NCBI RefSeq assembly: GCF_032062135.1
Contig: NC_092869.1
Span: 42,456,718 to 42,520,717 of the forward strand
Source: Pyxicephalus adspersus
Taxonomy: Eukaryota > Chordata > Amphibia > Anura > Pyxicephalidae
Length of the DNA stretch: 64,000 bases
Reading direction: 5' to 3'
Both the position numbers and the translations under genes were made by a program. The notes under the pieces are model-generated. The model was not told the DNA's origin and did no database searches. It was given only the letters and a program-made list of their open reading frames with translations. Positions 1 through 17,219 of the stretch are shown piece after piece. The number at the start of each line of letters is the position of its first letter. Position 1 is the stretch's first letter.

Positions 1-485
1 CTATTTGTAAGCAAATGTTTTCAATCCTGGACCAGATCCATTTCAGGTTTGATGGATCACCCAGCTTCACTGATGAAAGTGTATCCTTTCCAGCCTTGGA
101 GAGTTTTAATAAATCAGGCCTATTGTGTACATTGTGTATGTGGATCATAGCAGTGTTATGGAAAGGCAATGTAACATGCTGCTTAGGAGAATTCTGATTG
201 GACCTTAAGGTGCTCAAGCAATCAAAGCTCCAGGTACACTGTCACCAATGTTACCTAAAACAAAATGAGTTCAGATTGGGTACACAACCATGCAAATTCA
301 TTCATGAATGATGCATGAACACTACAGTGCAATATACTGAATGTGTGCTTTGTTAATGGTTCCCAATCGCACCCCAAAGGCCGTATGCTTTATAATATAT
401 TTGCACCAAAACATACATAATTTTTCTTTTTGTGGTTTACTTGGAGCACACAGGTTAATGAAATAGGCTCCCTAATGCAGAATGC
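1..485. other. Upstream non-coding DNA, nothing recognised
   Basis: AT-rich sequence upstream of hsp90aa1. No long open frame, tRNA, or repeat family that I recognise. The short open frames show no protein-like composition. Confidence 0.5.
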
Positions 486-609
486 ACCTACTAGATTGTA
501 AGCTCTTCGGGGCAGGGTCCTCTCCTCCTGTCTGTCATTTGCAACCCCAATTTATTGTACAGCGCTGCGTAATATGTCGGCGGCATATAAATACTGTTTC
601 ATAATAAAA
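486..609 (+). repeat. L2/SINE 3' tail fragment
   Basis: The stretch runs from 'gattgtaagctcttcgggg' to 'gcggcatataaatactg' and an A/T-rich end. The same block recurs at 17.5, 46.7 and (reversed) 10.2, 39.2 and 44.8 kb. At 17.2-17.6 kb and 39.2-40.0 kb it follows reverse-transcriptase-like coding sequence, so it is the 3' tail of an L2-like LINE that the local SINEs share. This copy is 5'-truncated. Confidence 0.75.
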
Positions 610-840
610 TGCACTAACACATGCATAGCTGAATATTTTTAAGCATGCAGCATGATTTTCCTAACTCTTACTACGGCTTGTACACGCAAACAAATAAAAC
701 ATAAGCAATAAAATAGTGTAAGCATGTTCAGATCATTGGACATCGCCCAACACACACAGGAGAGGCAGGAAAGATAATGGTGCAGCCTGGATGTTGCAAT
801 GGAATTAATTTCCCTCCTCCCCCGCCCTGTGCAGCGCCTG

Positions 841-873
841 GAAGCTTCTCGTTCCTTCCATCTTCTTCCAGAA
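841..873 (+). promoter_or_regulatory. Heat-shock element array of hsp90aa1
   Basis: HSF binding sites are inverted nGAAn pentamers spaced 5 bp apart. Here GAA (841), TTC (846), TTC (856), TTC (866) and GAA (871) all fall on one 5-bp register, with perfect GAAnnTTC at 841-848 and TTCnnGAA at 866-873. The array ends about 15 bp upstream of the TATA box. This fits heat-inducible transcription by HSF1, which is typical of HSP90 alpha. Confidence 0.8.
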
Positions 874-887
874 TGCGCCGCCTCTGC

Positions 888-894
888 TATATAA
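888..894 (+). promoter_or_regulatory. TATA box of hsp90aa1
   Basis: The sequence 'tatataa' lies directly downstream of the HSE array. It predicts transcription start near 918-922, in the GC-richer stretch before the first donor site. Confidence 0.75.
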
Positions 895-917
895 GAGAGC
901 AGCGAGTCCTGCAGCAG

Positions 918-1145
918 CTGTCATTGCATAGCCAGCGAGAGAAGCGCAGGACAGACGCACAGCCCATAGATCACCGCTAGAGGGAGCCAGAGCAGCCCCA
1001 CAGCCAGGACATACGGATACATTGTAGCCGAGCACGCTGCTGGAGAATCTCACCGATCACATAGAAAACTCTTCAATCTCAATTGCTACAATTTCCAGCG
1101 TGATCCCCAATTCTTCAGTGTGAAGCCACCCAATCACATAGCAAG
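918..1145 (+). other. hsp90aa1: Non-coding exon 1 (5' UTR) of hsp90aa1
   Basis: The start is set about 25-30 bp below the TATA box (inferred). The end is a consensus donor, 'gcaag|gtaag', at 1145/1146. Vertebrate HSP90AA1 has a non-coding first exon joined to an exon carrying the ATG close to its 5' end. The same occurs here: the acceptor at 3184-3185 is followed by one base and the ATG. Intron 1 is about 2.0 kb. Confidence 0.65.
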
Positions 1146-2362
1146 GTAAGGAGACAAAAAAAAAAAAAAATAATGAATTTGTGATTTAGGGGAAATAATT
1201 GGCCAATAGCAGATACGTTGTGAATTTGGAATTGCATATCATGTATTTAGGGTTTATGAAATATATAAGGCTGTGTTTTTGAACCAGAGGTTGCTAGGGG
1301 TTCCTTGATCAATGAACAATGTGTGCCTCTCAGGTTAGTGTAAGTGATCTTTATGGCTATGTGTAAGGGTGACATTCATCCCACTGCCCTGAAATGTAAA
1401 AAGGATTTTCCTATTGATCATCACACCTAAATACTGTGATCTGTGGATATAGTGAGGGGATCTCCAAAGACCCGGAAGTTATTTCAAGGGTTCCCCCATG
1501 TTATAAGGGTTATAAGCCATGCTTTGCAAAGAGCTGATATTAGGAGAATTACTCTAATAATAATAATACTCTGCCTGATTATAAGAAACTGATTGCTCTT
1601 TCCAATCAATTGGTAAATATCTTTTGATTGTATACAAGGAAGGGTAAAATCTCATACAGTCGGTGCAATTGGATTCAGTATTCAATTGGAATACTGATCA
1701 GATCAGCCAATTGGTAGTGGATTTCCTCACCTAGGCTATCCCCCCTGAACAAATTTATGCAAATTAAAAATTTACATTTTCCATTCTGTCCTGTGTATCT
1801 CTTATAAAGGGTGTGCCATTGGGCGTGAATGCTCCAGTATAATTGTGTTACATAGTAGGTCTGGTTGAAGAAAGACCCAGAAGTCCAGTTGTCATGACTG
1901 TTAAAATTTAGCATAATTCCTGCCACCTAGACTGCATCTTTAACAGAAATTAGGAGATCTCTCTAAATCTAGAAGATCTCCCCTTTAGACAATTGTAACC
2001 AGAAATTGGTTTACCTACTTAAACAATGTTCCTGTTACAAGTGACATTTTTAGCATTAGTTATGCCTCGTCCACACTCACAAACCACATGCTAATCCACA
2101 CCCGGGTATATAGAAAACTGCTGCAATTTGCCTAGGAGCAGCAAACTGCACTGCAGATTAACATGTTTGCACACATTCAGTGCCTTTGCGTTTGTGGTTG
2201 TTGAGCTAGAGGAGGAAAAGCAACCACATGGCCAGAATCTTCATGTTCCTTCCGGGAAACACACTAAAGCCAACCACAGCCATGTGCAAACATGTGCACA
2301 AAGGGGTTCTCGACTGCTCTTGTACAGTTGAAAATGCGTGGTTGTAAGTCTGAGATGAGCCC

Positions 2363-2689
2363 TAAGCTACTTACACACATCCAATGGTTCTCGCATGCTA
2401 ATCGGCTCAGGGCTGAGAATCTGGCATGTGTACAGCGCCTGTCGTCCATCGTCCGAACGACCGTCCGGGCGGATCCACAGACGATGGATGACGAACAATC
2501 CTAATGTAAGGGAAGGCGGAGAGCGCGCAGCAGGGTGCAGCTCCATCGTTCTCCCCCTCCCCTCTCCATAGAGCAGAACGGTGCTGTATGTACAGGACTC
2601 GTTCATGCATCGTGCAGTCCTTTGATGTTGGAAAGGATCGTGAAAGATCCTTTCCAATGACAATGATTGCACGTGTGTACCCAGCTTTA
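2363..2689. mobile_element. Non-autonomous DNA element (MITE-like) in hsp90 intron 1
   Basis: The ends are imperfect inverted repeats: 'taagctacttacacac' on the left against 'taaagctgggtacacac' as the reverse complement of the right. The interior has paired blocks such as 'cgtccatcgtccgaacga' and 'cagacgatggatgacgaac', and no coding capacity. The termini resemble those of the palindromic element at 20193-20622, so the two are probably related. No clear target duplication was found. Confidence 0.55.
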
Positions 2690-3186
2690 TGGTACTAGGG
2701 ATGCTTTACTTTGTTTTAATATTAAGAGCAAGTATTTGGCAATTGATCAGACGTTGGCAGTCATTTAGCCTCCCTGTAAGCACTCACACAACCCCCTGTG
2801 AAATTTAGGGGTCTGATTGACTTCTATTAGGGCCAAATTGTGACGACTAGATCAGAGCATGACAGGTCTTGTGGGGGTGTTTGTAGTATAATGGTTCAGG
2901 AAAGGACAACTGAAGAACCTTTCCACCCTCTACATGAAATACCACTTTATAAAATACCAGAAAAATGTATTTTCTTTATTCCAATAAGGATATTCAGAAT
3001 CAAATGACAGGTCTGTTTTAAAGAGGAATTCTAGTGCAAATGGGGCAAACTGTTGCCTATCGGTTTATCTGGTTTTAGATGGTGTCTATGGAAAGGGGAA
3101 GAAGAATAAGACATGTTGGGAATAATATTCATAATTCTGTGCAGAAAGCATAAAAAAATGTTTAACGTATATGTTGTATTTCCAGG

Positions 3187-8482
<5,296 letters not shown>

Positions 8483-8900
8483 AGATGGGGTCATTCTATG
8501 GACTTATAGCCAGTGCCATGTACATTTGTGAATAGTTTTATACACCATCCTCTTCTGGCAAGAGCAATTTATCACATATGAAGACAACTGGGAAAATGAG
8601 CACTGCTGATAGAAATAAGAATTTGTGTTCTAGCAATTTCTCTTCAGCTGAATTCTATTTCCTTTCTTCTAGTGATTTGTTGGTATTGTTTTTGCACTGT
8701 TGTATTACCCCCCGGTGGGAATTTACTGGTTTGTTTGTTAAATTAAAAAGATATATACCTCCATTTAAAACATTACTCCTACATGCACCATTCCTATGCG
8801 TTTGGCTGTGTACATCTCAAAAATACTTGTAAAAAATTTCTAGAATGTCAATGTTTGAATTATTAGGCATGTTTTAATAAATTGTTTCCATTAAAATTGG
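8483..8900 (+). other. hsp90aa1: 3' UTR and polyadenylation signal of hsp90aa1
   Basis: A T-rich untranslated region follows the TAA at 8480-8482. A canonical AATAAA lies at 8876-8881, so cleavage is expected near 8895-8910, just before the N gap. Confidence 0.7.
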
Positions 8901-8917
8901 TTTTGTCATTATTTGTA

Positions 8918-9005
8918 NNNNNNNNNNNNNNNNNNNNNNNNNNNNNNNNNNNNNNNNNNNNNNNNNNNNNNNNNNNNNNNNNNNNNNNNNNNNNNNNNNN
9001 NNNNN
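8918..9005. other. Assembly gap (88 N)
   Basis: A run of N immediately after the predicted 3' end of hsp90aa1. The following 9006-9544 shows no recognisable feature. Confidence 0.95.
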
Positions 9006-9544
9006 TTCAAGACATGCAGAATGCTTATTAAAGCAGAACTCCAGGCAGATATAAAAGACAAATAAATGCACTTCTGTAATAACTGGCACATAATGATAGG
9101 TATTCTTAAATGCACCCAATAGAAGTAGATGCATTTAACCCCATATTAGCCACTTGCATTCCTTGTATAACAGAGGAAGAAACCGCATAATAGGAGGAAA
9201 AAGCAATGGGACAGAGATAATCTCAGCATGGTTCTGCTTCTTCTTTCACTGCCAAGTCTTAGGGCTGGGGTGGGTCCAGGAGGACTTGGGAAGTACCGTA
9301 GTATGACAGATTGTGACCATTAGACAGATGAAAGATACTTTGTATTTAAGGTGAATATAGCAGCAAGTGTTACTTTGGCTGTAGTTCTGCTTTAGGGAGA
9401 ACCTGAACCCCGGCAAAATAAAGGCCAAGGACCAGTCCCCAATATTGCCAGTGATCCCCCTCCAGCTGATGTTTTACCAGTAAATGACTTGGTAACAAAG
9501 TGGTTTGTTACAATACTGTGCAACAAAGCATGATAGACCTAAAT

Positions 9545-9830
9545 AAATACACAGTATTTATGTAGCACTGACATATTACACAGCGCTGTACAAAGTCCAT
9601 AGTCATGTCACTAGCTGTCCTTCAAAGGAGCTCACAATCTAATGTCCCTACCATAGTCATATGTCTTTATTACAGATTATGGTTTTTAATAGAAGCTAAT
9701 TAACCTAACTGCATGTGTTTGGGATATGGGAGTTAATCCACACAAACATGGGAAAACCTGCAAACTCCATGCAGATAGTGTCCTGGCTGAGATTCAAACC
9801 TGGGACGCAGCGCTAACCCCTGAGCTGCCC
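9545..9830 (-). mobile_element. V-SINE (tRNA-headed SINE with L2-type tail)
   Basis: Read on the - strand it starts with a tRNA-like head whose B box is 'ccaggtttgaatc' in reverse complement. Next comes the V-SINE central domain ('gttaggttaattag'), and it ends in the 'tacagcgctgtgtaatatg' tail. V-SINEs mobilise through LINE reverse transcriptase that recognises the shared 3' tail. The copy is near full-length and mutated. Confidence 0.8.
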
Positions 9831-10199
9831 AGAAACAGAGTAGATTTGATGGGTCACTCTCCTATGTACCTGTGTAGGGGGCATCTTGCTGGTAAAGGCA
9901 GGGCATTACTTCCTAATATAAGATCAGCTCCCCACGCCACTTCCTGCTGTGGGGTGACAACGCTTTAACTCATATTGGTCAACAGAAAAAAAGAAATGGC
10001 AGCTGATTCTGGATAGCAAGCAGCTGAGTGACCTGAGGAAATCAGAAAGACTAAAACAAAACAGTGAATTAAAAAAAAGATGAAAACTGTAAAAAAAAAA
10101 AAATTAGGCACAGAAGTAGCAAAAGGGGAAAACAATTTTTTTTAGATCTGTCCACCAGAGGTCAGCATTGCTCCACTAAGTATGACTAGCATATTAATA

Positions 10200-10335
10200 T
10201 TATTAATAAACAGGATTTATATAGCACCAACATATTGCACAGGTTGTACATTAAATAGGGGTTGCAAATGACAGACGAATACAGACAGTGACACAGGAGG
10301 AGCAGAGGGCCCTGCCCTGAAGAGCTTACAACTGT
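10200..10335 (-). repeat. L2/SINE 3' tail fragment
   Basis: It opens on the + strand with 'attaataaacaggatttata' and continues to 'agagcttacaa', the reverse complement of the shared tail block. It is 5'-truncated. Flanking DNA 9831-10199 and 10336-11230 shows nothing coding. Confidence 0.75.
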
Positions 10336-11237
10336 CTACCTGACTACTGTAGGCCATACCTGCTCAATGTGCATCATCAGCAGTGTCCACAAGGGGAGCA
10401 CACAGCAAGGTGACAACAGACAAAAAAAAAATTGTAAGGGAGTTGTCACCCTGTAACAGGAAGTAGCTTCATGGTAGGACCACCAGGTGGCATTGTAAAA
10501 AAAGCTGCAGATTTGAAAAAGATTAAGATGAAATTTGAAATTACATTAACATTATGAGCCTTCTATCACATTAGTTGAATGAGAGACCTTTACTTTTTAC
10601 AGTGCGGTTCAAGTTTCTGCTTGATTTGGATGAATTCATTCTTAGTGCATCCAAAACAAAAGAGTGGAAAGTCTTACAGCCACGGAGTAAAAAAGCCTGT
10701 TCACTGCCAGGATGTTCTTTGTGTGGAAGCAGTGGCTTCTCTGCAAAGGAGGAAAACACGCCCACCTAATGAATCAAACCCCTAAAGGGGTGTGTCAGAC
10801 CTCTGCAGAGAGACCACTGATTTAGATAAAGAACAAGGGACCTTTTTTGCAGCAGACTTGCAGGGGACAGGCTTTTCCACTCAGCCTGTGGCTGCTTTCC
10901 ATAGGCAGTGAACACCTTTAGTTTTGGATGCATCTGGAATATTTTTAACTGAAACTTCAGCCCGGCTTTCATTCATCCAGCTTCTCCCAACATTCACTGA
11001 CATGTCGGCAGCAACAGCTGTTCGACCTCAGTGTGTGAATGTCACAGAGCAGATGGTGAATTTGATTCTGAAAATTTCCAGCTGCTGTCACATACAACTT
11101 CCGTAGTGAGGAAGTTAGCAGAGTCAGCTTGTGGGGATCCTGGACAATGTCTGATATCGAGGAACAAATCTACACGAAAGTTGCATTGTCCAGATTTTGG
11201 TTGGCCATAGATTTGTGCAATATTTAGTATTCTATCG

Positions 11238-11690
11238 ATATCCAATCAGATTTCAGCACTGATCAATATCCATTCAGATTGCTGCATCTGATCAGTATCC
11301 AATGGTGTGAGGCGGTAATCAACTGTCTTTGCAGCACCGGATATCAGGTGCAGAAATCTGATTGGATATTGGCTGTCGGGGGTCATTGGGGAGAATCAGA
11401 ATAAGCCAATAGACTGGCAAAGCTGTGTTTTAGAACTCTGATTGGATATTGATCACATGCAGAAATCTCCAGCCATCCTCCAGCCAATAGAAACATTAGC
11501 TGCTGTTCATTAGACCAGAGAGATCTTCCATTGGCCGAAGTTTATGGCCAGTTGCAGAACCCCTGACAATCATCAGCCAATAGATTGGAAAAGCTTGTTA
11601 CAGTACAAATCTGATTGGATATTGCAAGGAGCAACAACAGAAGCTTGAGTATCAGAAAGCAACTTCTGGCAACCACCAGCCAATAGGAGC
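11238..11690. repeat. Cluster of alternating CCAAT/ATTGG motifs
   Basis: The 12-mer 'tctgattggata' occurs three times directly and once inverted (near 11243). It is interleaved with about four copies of 'agccaatag' spaced roughly 80-100 bp apart. This looks like a decayed tandem array. It could bind NF-Y in principle, but no promoter context is visible. Confidence 0.4.
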
Positions 11691-12257
11691 GCTTGCTGCT
11701 GTTTACTTTAACAACACACCTTAGCCTGTTGCATAAGCAGAAATGACTTTGTGAGCAGCTGGTGGGTGTAGGGTGAAAAATACCAGATCCTGATAATATA
11801 TATCTGCTGATGTTCATCAGAGGGGCCCTCTGTGCAGAGGTTGCTGTATACATAAATGGTGCAGCCCTCATCACCTTTTACAAAAACAGGAAAAGGGGCT
11901 CCATACCGCTCATAGATCCCTCATCACCAATCATGGACTGGGTTCATATGCGTGTGAATCTGGAGGCCATGCGTTTGATGTCATAGACCCGGGGCCCATC
12001 CACAGGAGACGCACCGACCTGGTAATATGTATGTGTAACGCTACAAAGAAACAATGAAAATGGTGCAAGAGAAATTAAGGGTACTGAGCAGCAACTGGTC
12101 CACCTCCGTCTGCACCCTACATGTTCCTATTGGCTGCCAAGTGCAAGGGGTAGCCCCAATGACCAATAGGAAGTCAACTTCAGGTGCCCTTGGGTGCCCT
12201 GAAAAAAAGCCAAAAACATACAGTGATATTTGCAGATTGTTATGTCCTCCCCTGCAT
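11691..12257. other. Non-coding intergenic DNA
   Basis: No gene, RNA or repeat family was recognised. A few further 'ccaatagga' motifs occur near 12166. Confidence 0.4.
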
Positions 12258-12360
12258 AAAATCTGCCCTCCAACCTTCTCCTGAATAAATCTGCCCTCCA
12301 GCCTTCACTTGAATAAATCTGCCCTCCAGCCTTCACCTGAATAAATCTGCCCTCCTGCCA
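12258..12360. repeat. 28-bp minisatellite
   Basis: The motif 'aaatctgccctcc' recurs with 'ctgccctc' at 12263, 12291, 12319 and 12347, exactly every 28 bp. A diverged relative occurs near 47283-47360. Confidence 0.85.
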
Positions 12361-12388
12361 CCTCGTTGCAGCCACTTAATGTCTATAT

Positions 12389-12546
12389 CAGGGCTGTCCA
12401 TCTCCAGCACCCAGGGGCCACCTGCAGAAAGAGATCTTTAAATAACCAGAATCCTTTTCTGATCACAAATCTAATGCTGCCTGTTGGAGAGATAATAAAA
12501 ATGTGTGCAGATCCTGGCCCCCGAGGTCTGGAATTGGACAGCCCTG
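12389..12546. mobile_element. hAT-like MITE (158 bp)
   Basis: The termini are 'cagggctgtccatctccag' and 'ctggaattggacagccctg', inverted repeats of about 19 bp with few mismatches. The outer 8 bp, 'gtctatat' (12381-12388) and 'gtcttcat' (12547-12554), agree at 6 of 8 positions. The CAGGG start and 8-bp target duplication are typical of hAT elements. There is no coding capacity. Confidence 0.75.
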
Positions 12547-13864
12547 GTCTTCATGTACTATGCACTAGGCATTTCCCAAGGTGGGTCTCCTGAGGGTGAC
12601 AACAGAAAACCATAACATGTTCTCCACCCGAAGCCCTATCATAGGGTGACAACAAAAGGGCACCATTGGGAAACAGGGAGAAGGTTGTCACCCTATACCA
12701 GGAATTGCCTTGCTCAGTATTATGATTCCTAACAAATATCTGCTTGCCTCCATAATTGGTCACAGCCCCCACATGAGTGCGGATCATCTGGACGTGGGAG
12801 GCTAATAACTGTTTACTTTACAAGATTTGGTATCTGGTCCAGTTTCTAAATTGAGATGTCAAACTTCTGGGTAATTCTTTTAATCCTCATGTGTCAGTGA
12901 TACGAAACGCCTTAGCTTTGATGTCACTTTCATCGATGATGGAGAAGATGAGAAGTTCTGGCTGCTCACTCTGCTCTGTTTGTGCAAGCGCTGGAATCCA
13001 GACGGGTTGTCACCTTTGAGTTCTGGGGAAAGGACTGAAATGTCAGATTGTTGTATTTAGAGGAGATCAAAAGTCACCGTGCTGATATTAGGAAAGAGCA
13101 ACAAACATATCATCATATATGGAAAAGTGTTCATTTATGCAGTCAGAGTATAGAAGCTGTTGTGTTTTTTTATTATTCCTGCCTGGACACTAGAGGGCAG
13201 CAGAGTGGCTGCAATGTCAGCTTCCAGCTTATAAAAAAACTCCATGTCCCATAATTCCTTGCATTGTGTGTCATGCATGTGGTGGTTATATTTGTAGTCC
13301 CAGCTCTGTCCAGCACAATGGGGTGGCTACAAATGAAGACATTCTGCATGGAGCATGAATTGTAGCCACAGGCATTCATGACGTGCAGCTCTCTGTAAAA
13401 GATAGAAAAGGTTTGATGTGGGTTTAACAGCAATCCCAATATCTCCTATTCAGGTTGAACCCTTTATTGCATGCAGTAGGAGCCCTGGTTCACAAAAGCA
13501 AAATGTCGCTTTTTGCGGCATGGTTGCGACCTGAAGGTCTGCGTTGCAGCAGCTGCCATGTGCAAATGTTGCTATCCTCTGGCATGGGAACATTAACCTT
13601 TATGATCCTGTACCCCCAAATGGCATTTTGATGCCCCCTACAGAGCAAAAAAAAACTCTACATGGTTTAATTTTTGTTTGAATTGATTGCTCATTTATTC
13701 TGAATAGGCTGGGTAATGCGACACATCTCAATATAATAATAACATGTAACATACTGCATTCTGGTGTGATTGGGCACTTAGTGTTACAGGGCGGGGGGAT
13801 AAGGTTAGGGTTACAGAGGGTTAAGAGCATTGTGCAAAGTGTATCTATAGGTAAAGTTTTATTT
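12547..13864. other. Non-coding intergenic DNA with one CTCF-like motif
   Basis: No gene was recognised. 'acactagagggcag' at 13187-13200 fits the CTCF core consensus at 13 of 14 positions. This is sequence resemblance only. Confidence 0.35.
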
Positions 13865-14678
13865 CTGATATGTGGAAGATTTTGGGGGTTCTGGTAGATC
13901 ATAGACTTAATAACAGCATGCAATGCCAAGCTGCAATATCTAAAGCTAGTAAAGTACTTTCTTGTATTAAAAGAGGAATAGACTGCAGAGATGGAGACAT
14001 AATCCTGCCCCTGTACAAAGCATTGGTCAGACCACATCTGGAATATGCAGTCCAGTTTTGGAATATTGTGGAATTGGAGAGAGTGCAGAGAAGGGGAACT
14101 AAACTAATAAAAGGAATGGAGGAGCTCAGCTATGAGGAGAGATTAGCTGAACTGAATCTATTCTCCCTTGAGAAGAGACGTATAGGGGGGGATATGATCA
14201 CCCTGTATAAATATATAAATGGTCCATATAGAGAACTCTCTTCCCAATTATTCACTGTGAGGTCATTACAAAGCACAAGGGGGCACCTAGAGGAAAAGAA
14301 GTTTAATCTCCGGATAAGGAAGGGATTCTTCACTGTAAGGTCTGTGAAAATGTGGAATCGGCTCCCTCAGGAAGTAGTTTCAGCAACTACTATAGATTGC
14401 TTTAAGAAAAAGCTGGATGATTTCTAGAAGCACAGAATATAACTGGGGATTAAGGATTTAAAGTAAAGATAACAGAGACTGCTGATCCAAGGCACGTCCT
14501 CACGGGGTCAGGAAGGAACTTTTCTCCCCTGTTGGAGCAAATTGTACCAGAGTTTTATTTTGCCTTCCTCTGGATCAACTATGTCCATCGGGTTTTTTAT
14601 CTGGGATATGTTTATTTCCCTTGTGGTTGAACTTGATGGACTTTTGTCTTTTTTTAACCTGACTATGTAACTATGTAC
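13865..14678 (+). mobile_element. 3' end of a CR1/L2-superfamily LINE, RT C-terminus plus tail
   Basis: The frame 13870-14427 is open for 185 codons. It reads as the C-terminal part of a non-LTR retrotransposon reverse transcriptase: ILGVLVDHRL, LYKALVRPHLEYAVQFW, LERVQRRGTKLIKG, YEERLAELNLFSLEKRR, MWNRLPQEVV and FKKKLDDF. The order and spacing are those of the CR1/L2 superfamily. A 3' UTR follows, ending in 'gactatgtaactatgta'. Everything upstream of the thumb region is absent, so this is a 5'-truncated insertion. The frame still being open suggests it is relatively young. Confidence 0.9.
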
Positions 14679-16889
14679 CCTTCTATCGCAGGTTTTATCC
14701 CCATTAGGGAGATTTCCCTGTTCTATTGAACATTGTTGCTTGGACAGAAAGGAATTGGTAATCCAAACATTTACAGTTTTCACCCGGAAGAGAAACCAAA
14801 TTAAAAACATCCAATGGGGACACCTGTTCTAGTGAGAGTGCATTATCATTCATTTTGGCAGATTTTCTGTTGTCTCCCCAAATGGCACAAAAAATCTTCA
14901 CTAGATGAGGGTAATAAAAATTCCCAACTCTACTAAGAAATGAAAAAAACGCCATAGAAATATTTCTATGTGTTAAGTGAGCAGATTTCATGTTGGTTGT
15001 GTTTGCAGATCCTCCAACATATGCCATCACCATGTTCCTCCCACTGATCCATTTCACAGAACATTTATCAGACTGACAGGGGACCATTTCCACTAATGCA
15101 CTGTGTACAGGAAGCAGCAGATTGCTCTGTAGAAGCCCTAATGTAAAAACAGCAATAATGGGAGGCTAGCCAAAAACAGCCCTGCAATTACTGCAGATAA
15201 TCAAATCATTAACCCCTTCCAGGCCACTGGCATGCAAACGCCATAGTGACTCTATCAAACCCTACTGTGAAATACATGGGAATGCTGCAAGATCCGCATC
15301 AGTCTGTCCTTTAGGCAGACTGTCCTCCTCTGTCTCCGCTGAAAATTATGTTGTGATCTTATAAATTAAGTTCAATAATAATGATCAATGTAATGAAAAC
15401 CCGAAAACTTTCCTTGTTTGCTATTTGAAGTTCCTGCCAGTAATAGAACTTGCAGGCTGACAACGCTAATGCACAAATAGCTGCAGTGTTGTCAGGGCAC
15501 CATACATGCTCCTCCAGTTACAGCCCAACGGGAAACTGAAAGAGGCCAAAATGCTGCTGCTAATTGTCGGGGTGTGCCAATTGAAAGAGACAACAACCAG
15601 GCACTCTTTGTCAACCCCTTTGTTTTTGGACTCTTTAATTAGGGAAACCTCCTAATTCCTACAGAGCAATTGCCATTGTGCCTTATGAATTGGATGATAG
15701 TTATACTCCATCATTGCTCCGGGAGGATTTTAGGCAACATGGCACCCTGGAAAAATATAAAGCGGAGCCACCATTGCCATCCGGTTAGTTGGTACCCTGG
15801 AGAAGGTGGGGGCCCTAGGATTGCCCAGATTACCCTACCCGGACCTGTCTGATACTTTCTGCGCGGTGGTCAGGCTGGTCAATCCGTTCTTTTTTGCCTT
15901 TTTCACGTCCCCTTCCGATCCGTATTGTTCCATCTGAAATAGCAAAGAACTTTCTCCCGATTTTTGGCGCAGGCAAGGGCCAGAAAAATGAAGAATCTAA
16001 AATGGAAAGAATGTGGAGGCTGAAAGCGCGCTGTCATTTCATGACTCACTCCGGAGTCGTATATTTATGCGTCGTTGTAATTAGTCGGCAGTTTCCATGT
16101 ATTTTTCTCTAATGACATTTAGAGCTGGAGGTGGCACAGCCGAACGATAATCCGCGTTTGCGTTCCAGGAACAATTTGGTGGAAAGATCTTGGGAATTAT
16201 ATGAAAACAGAACATCACCCGGCCAGGATTTAAAACGTTGAGATGTGAGCTGACCCATTTTTTGTGTCTCTGATAAAAGATTTCTACTGTTGCTGTTCTG
16301 GTGACAATTTACAATTTCACATCAATTGCAGTCCCAGCAGTAGTCACCAAGATAGAAAAAAAAATCTTGGCATTTAAATGTCAGAAAATAAAATTTTTAC
16401 TTTTCCACCACTAGATGTCATTAGTCCTCCGGGTTGTATGACACCAGGGTCTTTCCATCCACTTTCTCTGAGCCCTGGCTCTCATGATTCTGCTTCTGGA
16501 CAGCAGCACAACGGAGAGCTCATCTATCTGCTTTTCTCCCATCGGCATGCTTCTTCTCATCACATGAACTAGCTTGTGCTGCTTCTCGGTCATCCCTGCT
16601 GCACAGGGACTGCAAGAGGCTGATAATCAAATCCAGGTACTTATATTGTTTGAATAAAAAAAACAACAACACATTTATTGATGAAATAGTAAATTCAAAT
16701 CTGCATTAATTAATATTGTAAAAGCTAAGGGATGAAAAATCTTTACCCTTCCTATGGGTCCGCTTGCAAGGATTACCTGCAGGACCTGCAGTCCTGCATT
16801 ATGTAGAAGAATGCAGAAGGACCGCCCACAACCCAGAATGTCAGCCAGCAAAAAGAGCACCACCTGCTGGTGGATAAAGGAATAAAGAA
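14679..16889. other. Non-coding intergenic DNA
   Basis: No coding sequence or repeat was confidently recognised in this 2.2-kb stretch. Near the right edge, 16857-16870 resembles a CTCF core on the - strand. Confidence 0.4.
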
Positions 16890-17210
16890 TATTACTAACT
16901 TGTATTTATATAGCGCCAACATATTAAATAGAGCTGTACAAAGTCCATAGTCATGTCCCAGCTAGAGGATCTTACAATCTAACGTGCATACCATACGCAT
17001 ATGTCATTAACACAGTCTAAGGCCAACTTTTTTGAGGAAGCCAATACATTTTACTGTATATGTTGGCTTGAAACCAGAGTGCAAGAACAAGAAACGCACA
17101 CAAACGCAAGGAGAACATACAAACTCCATGCAGATAGTGTCCTGGCTGAGGCTTGAACCTGGAATCTTAGCGCTAGAAAGGTCAGAGGGCTAACCACTGA
17201 GCCACCATGC
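16890..17210 (-). mobile_element. V-SINE, - strand
   Basis: It runs from the tail ('tatatagcgccaacatatta' on +) through a central domain to the tRNA-like head ending 'taaccactgagccaccatgc'. An internal part of the central domain is diverged. It abuts the L2 fragment at 17220, whose own tail points the other way. Confidence 0.8.
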
Positions 17211-17219
17211 ACTATATCA

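Noticed and set aside
13600..14037. 145-codon - strand frame
   Set aside because: Antisense shadow partly overlapping the LINE reverse-transcriptase frame.
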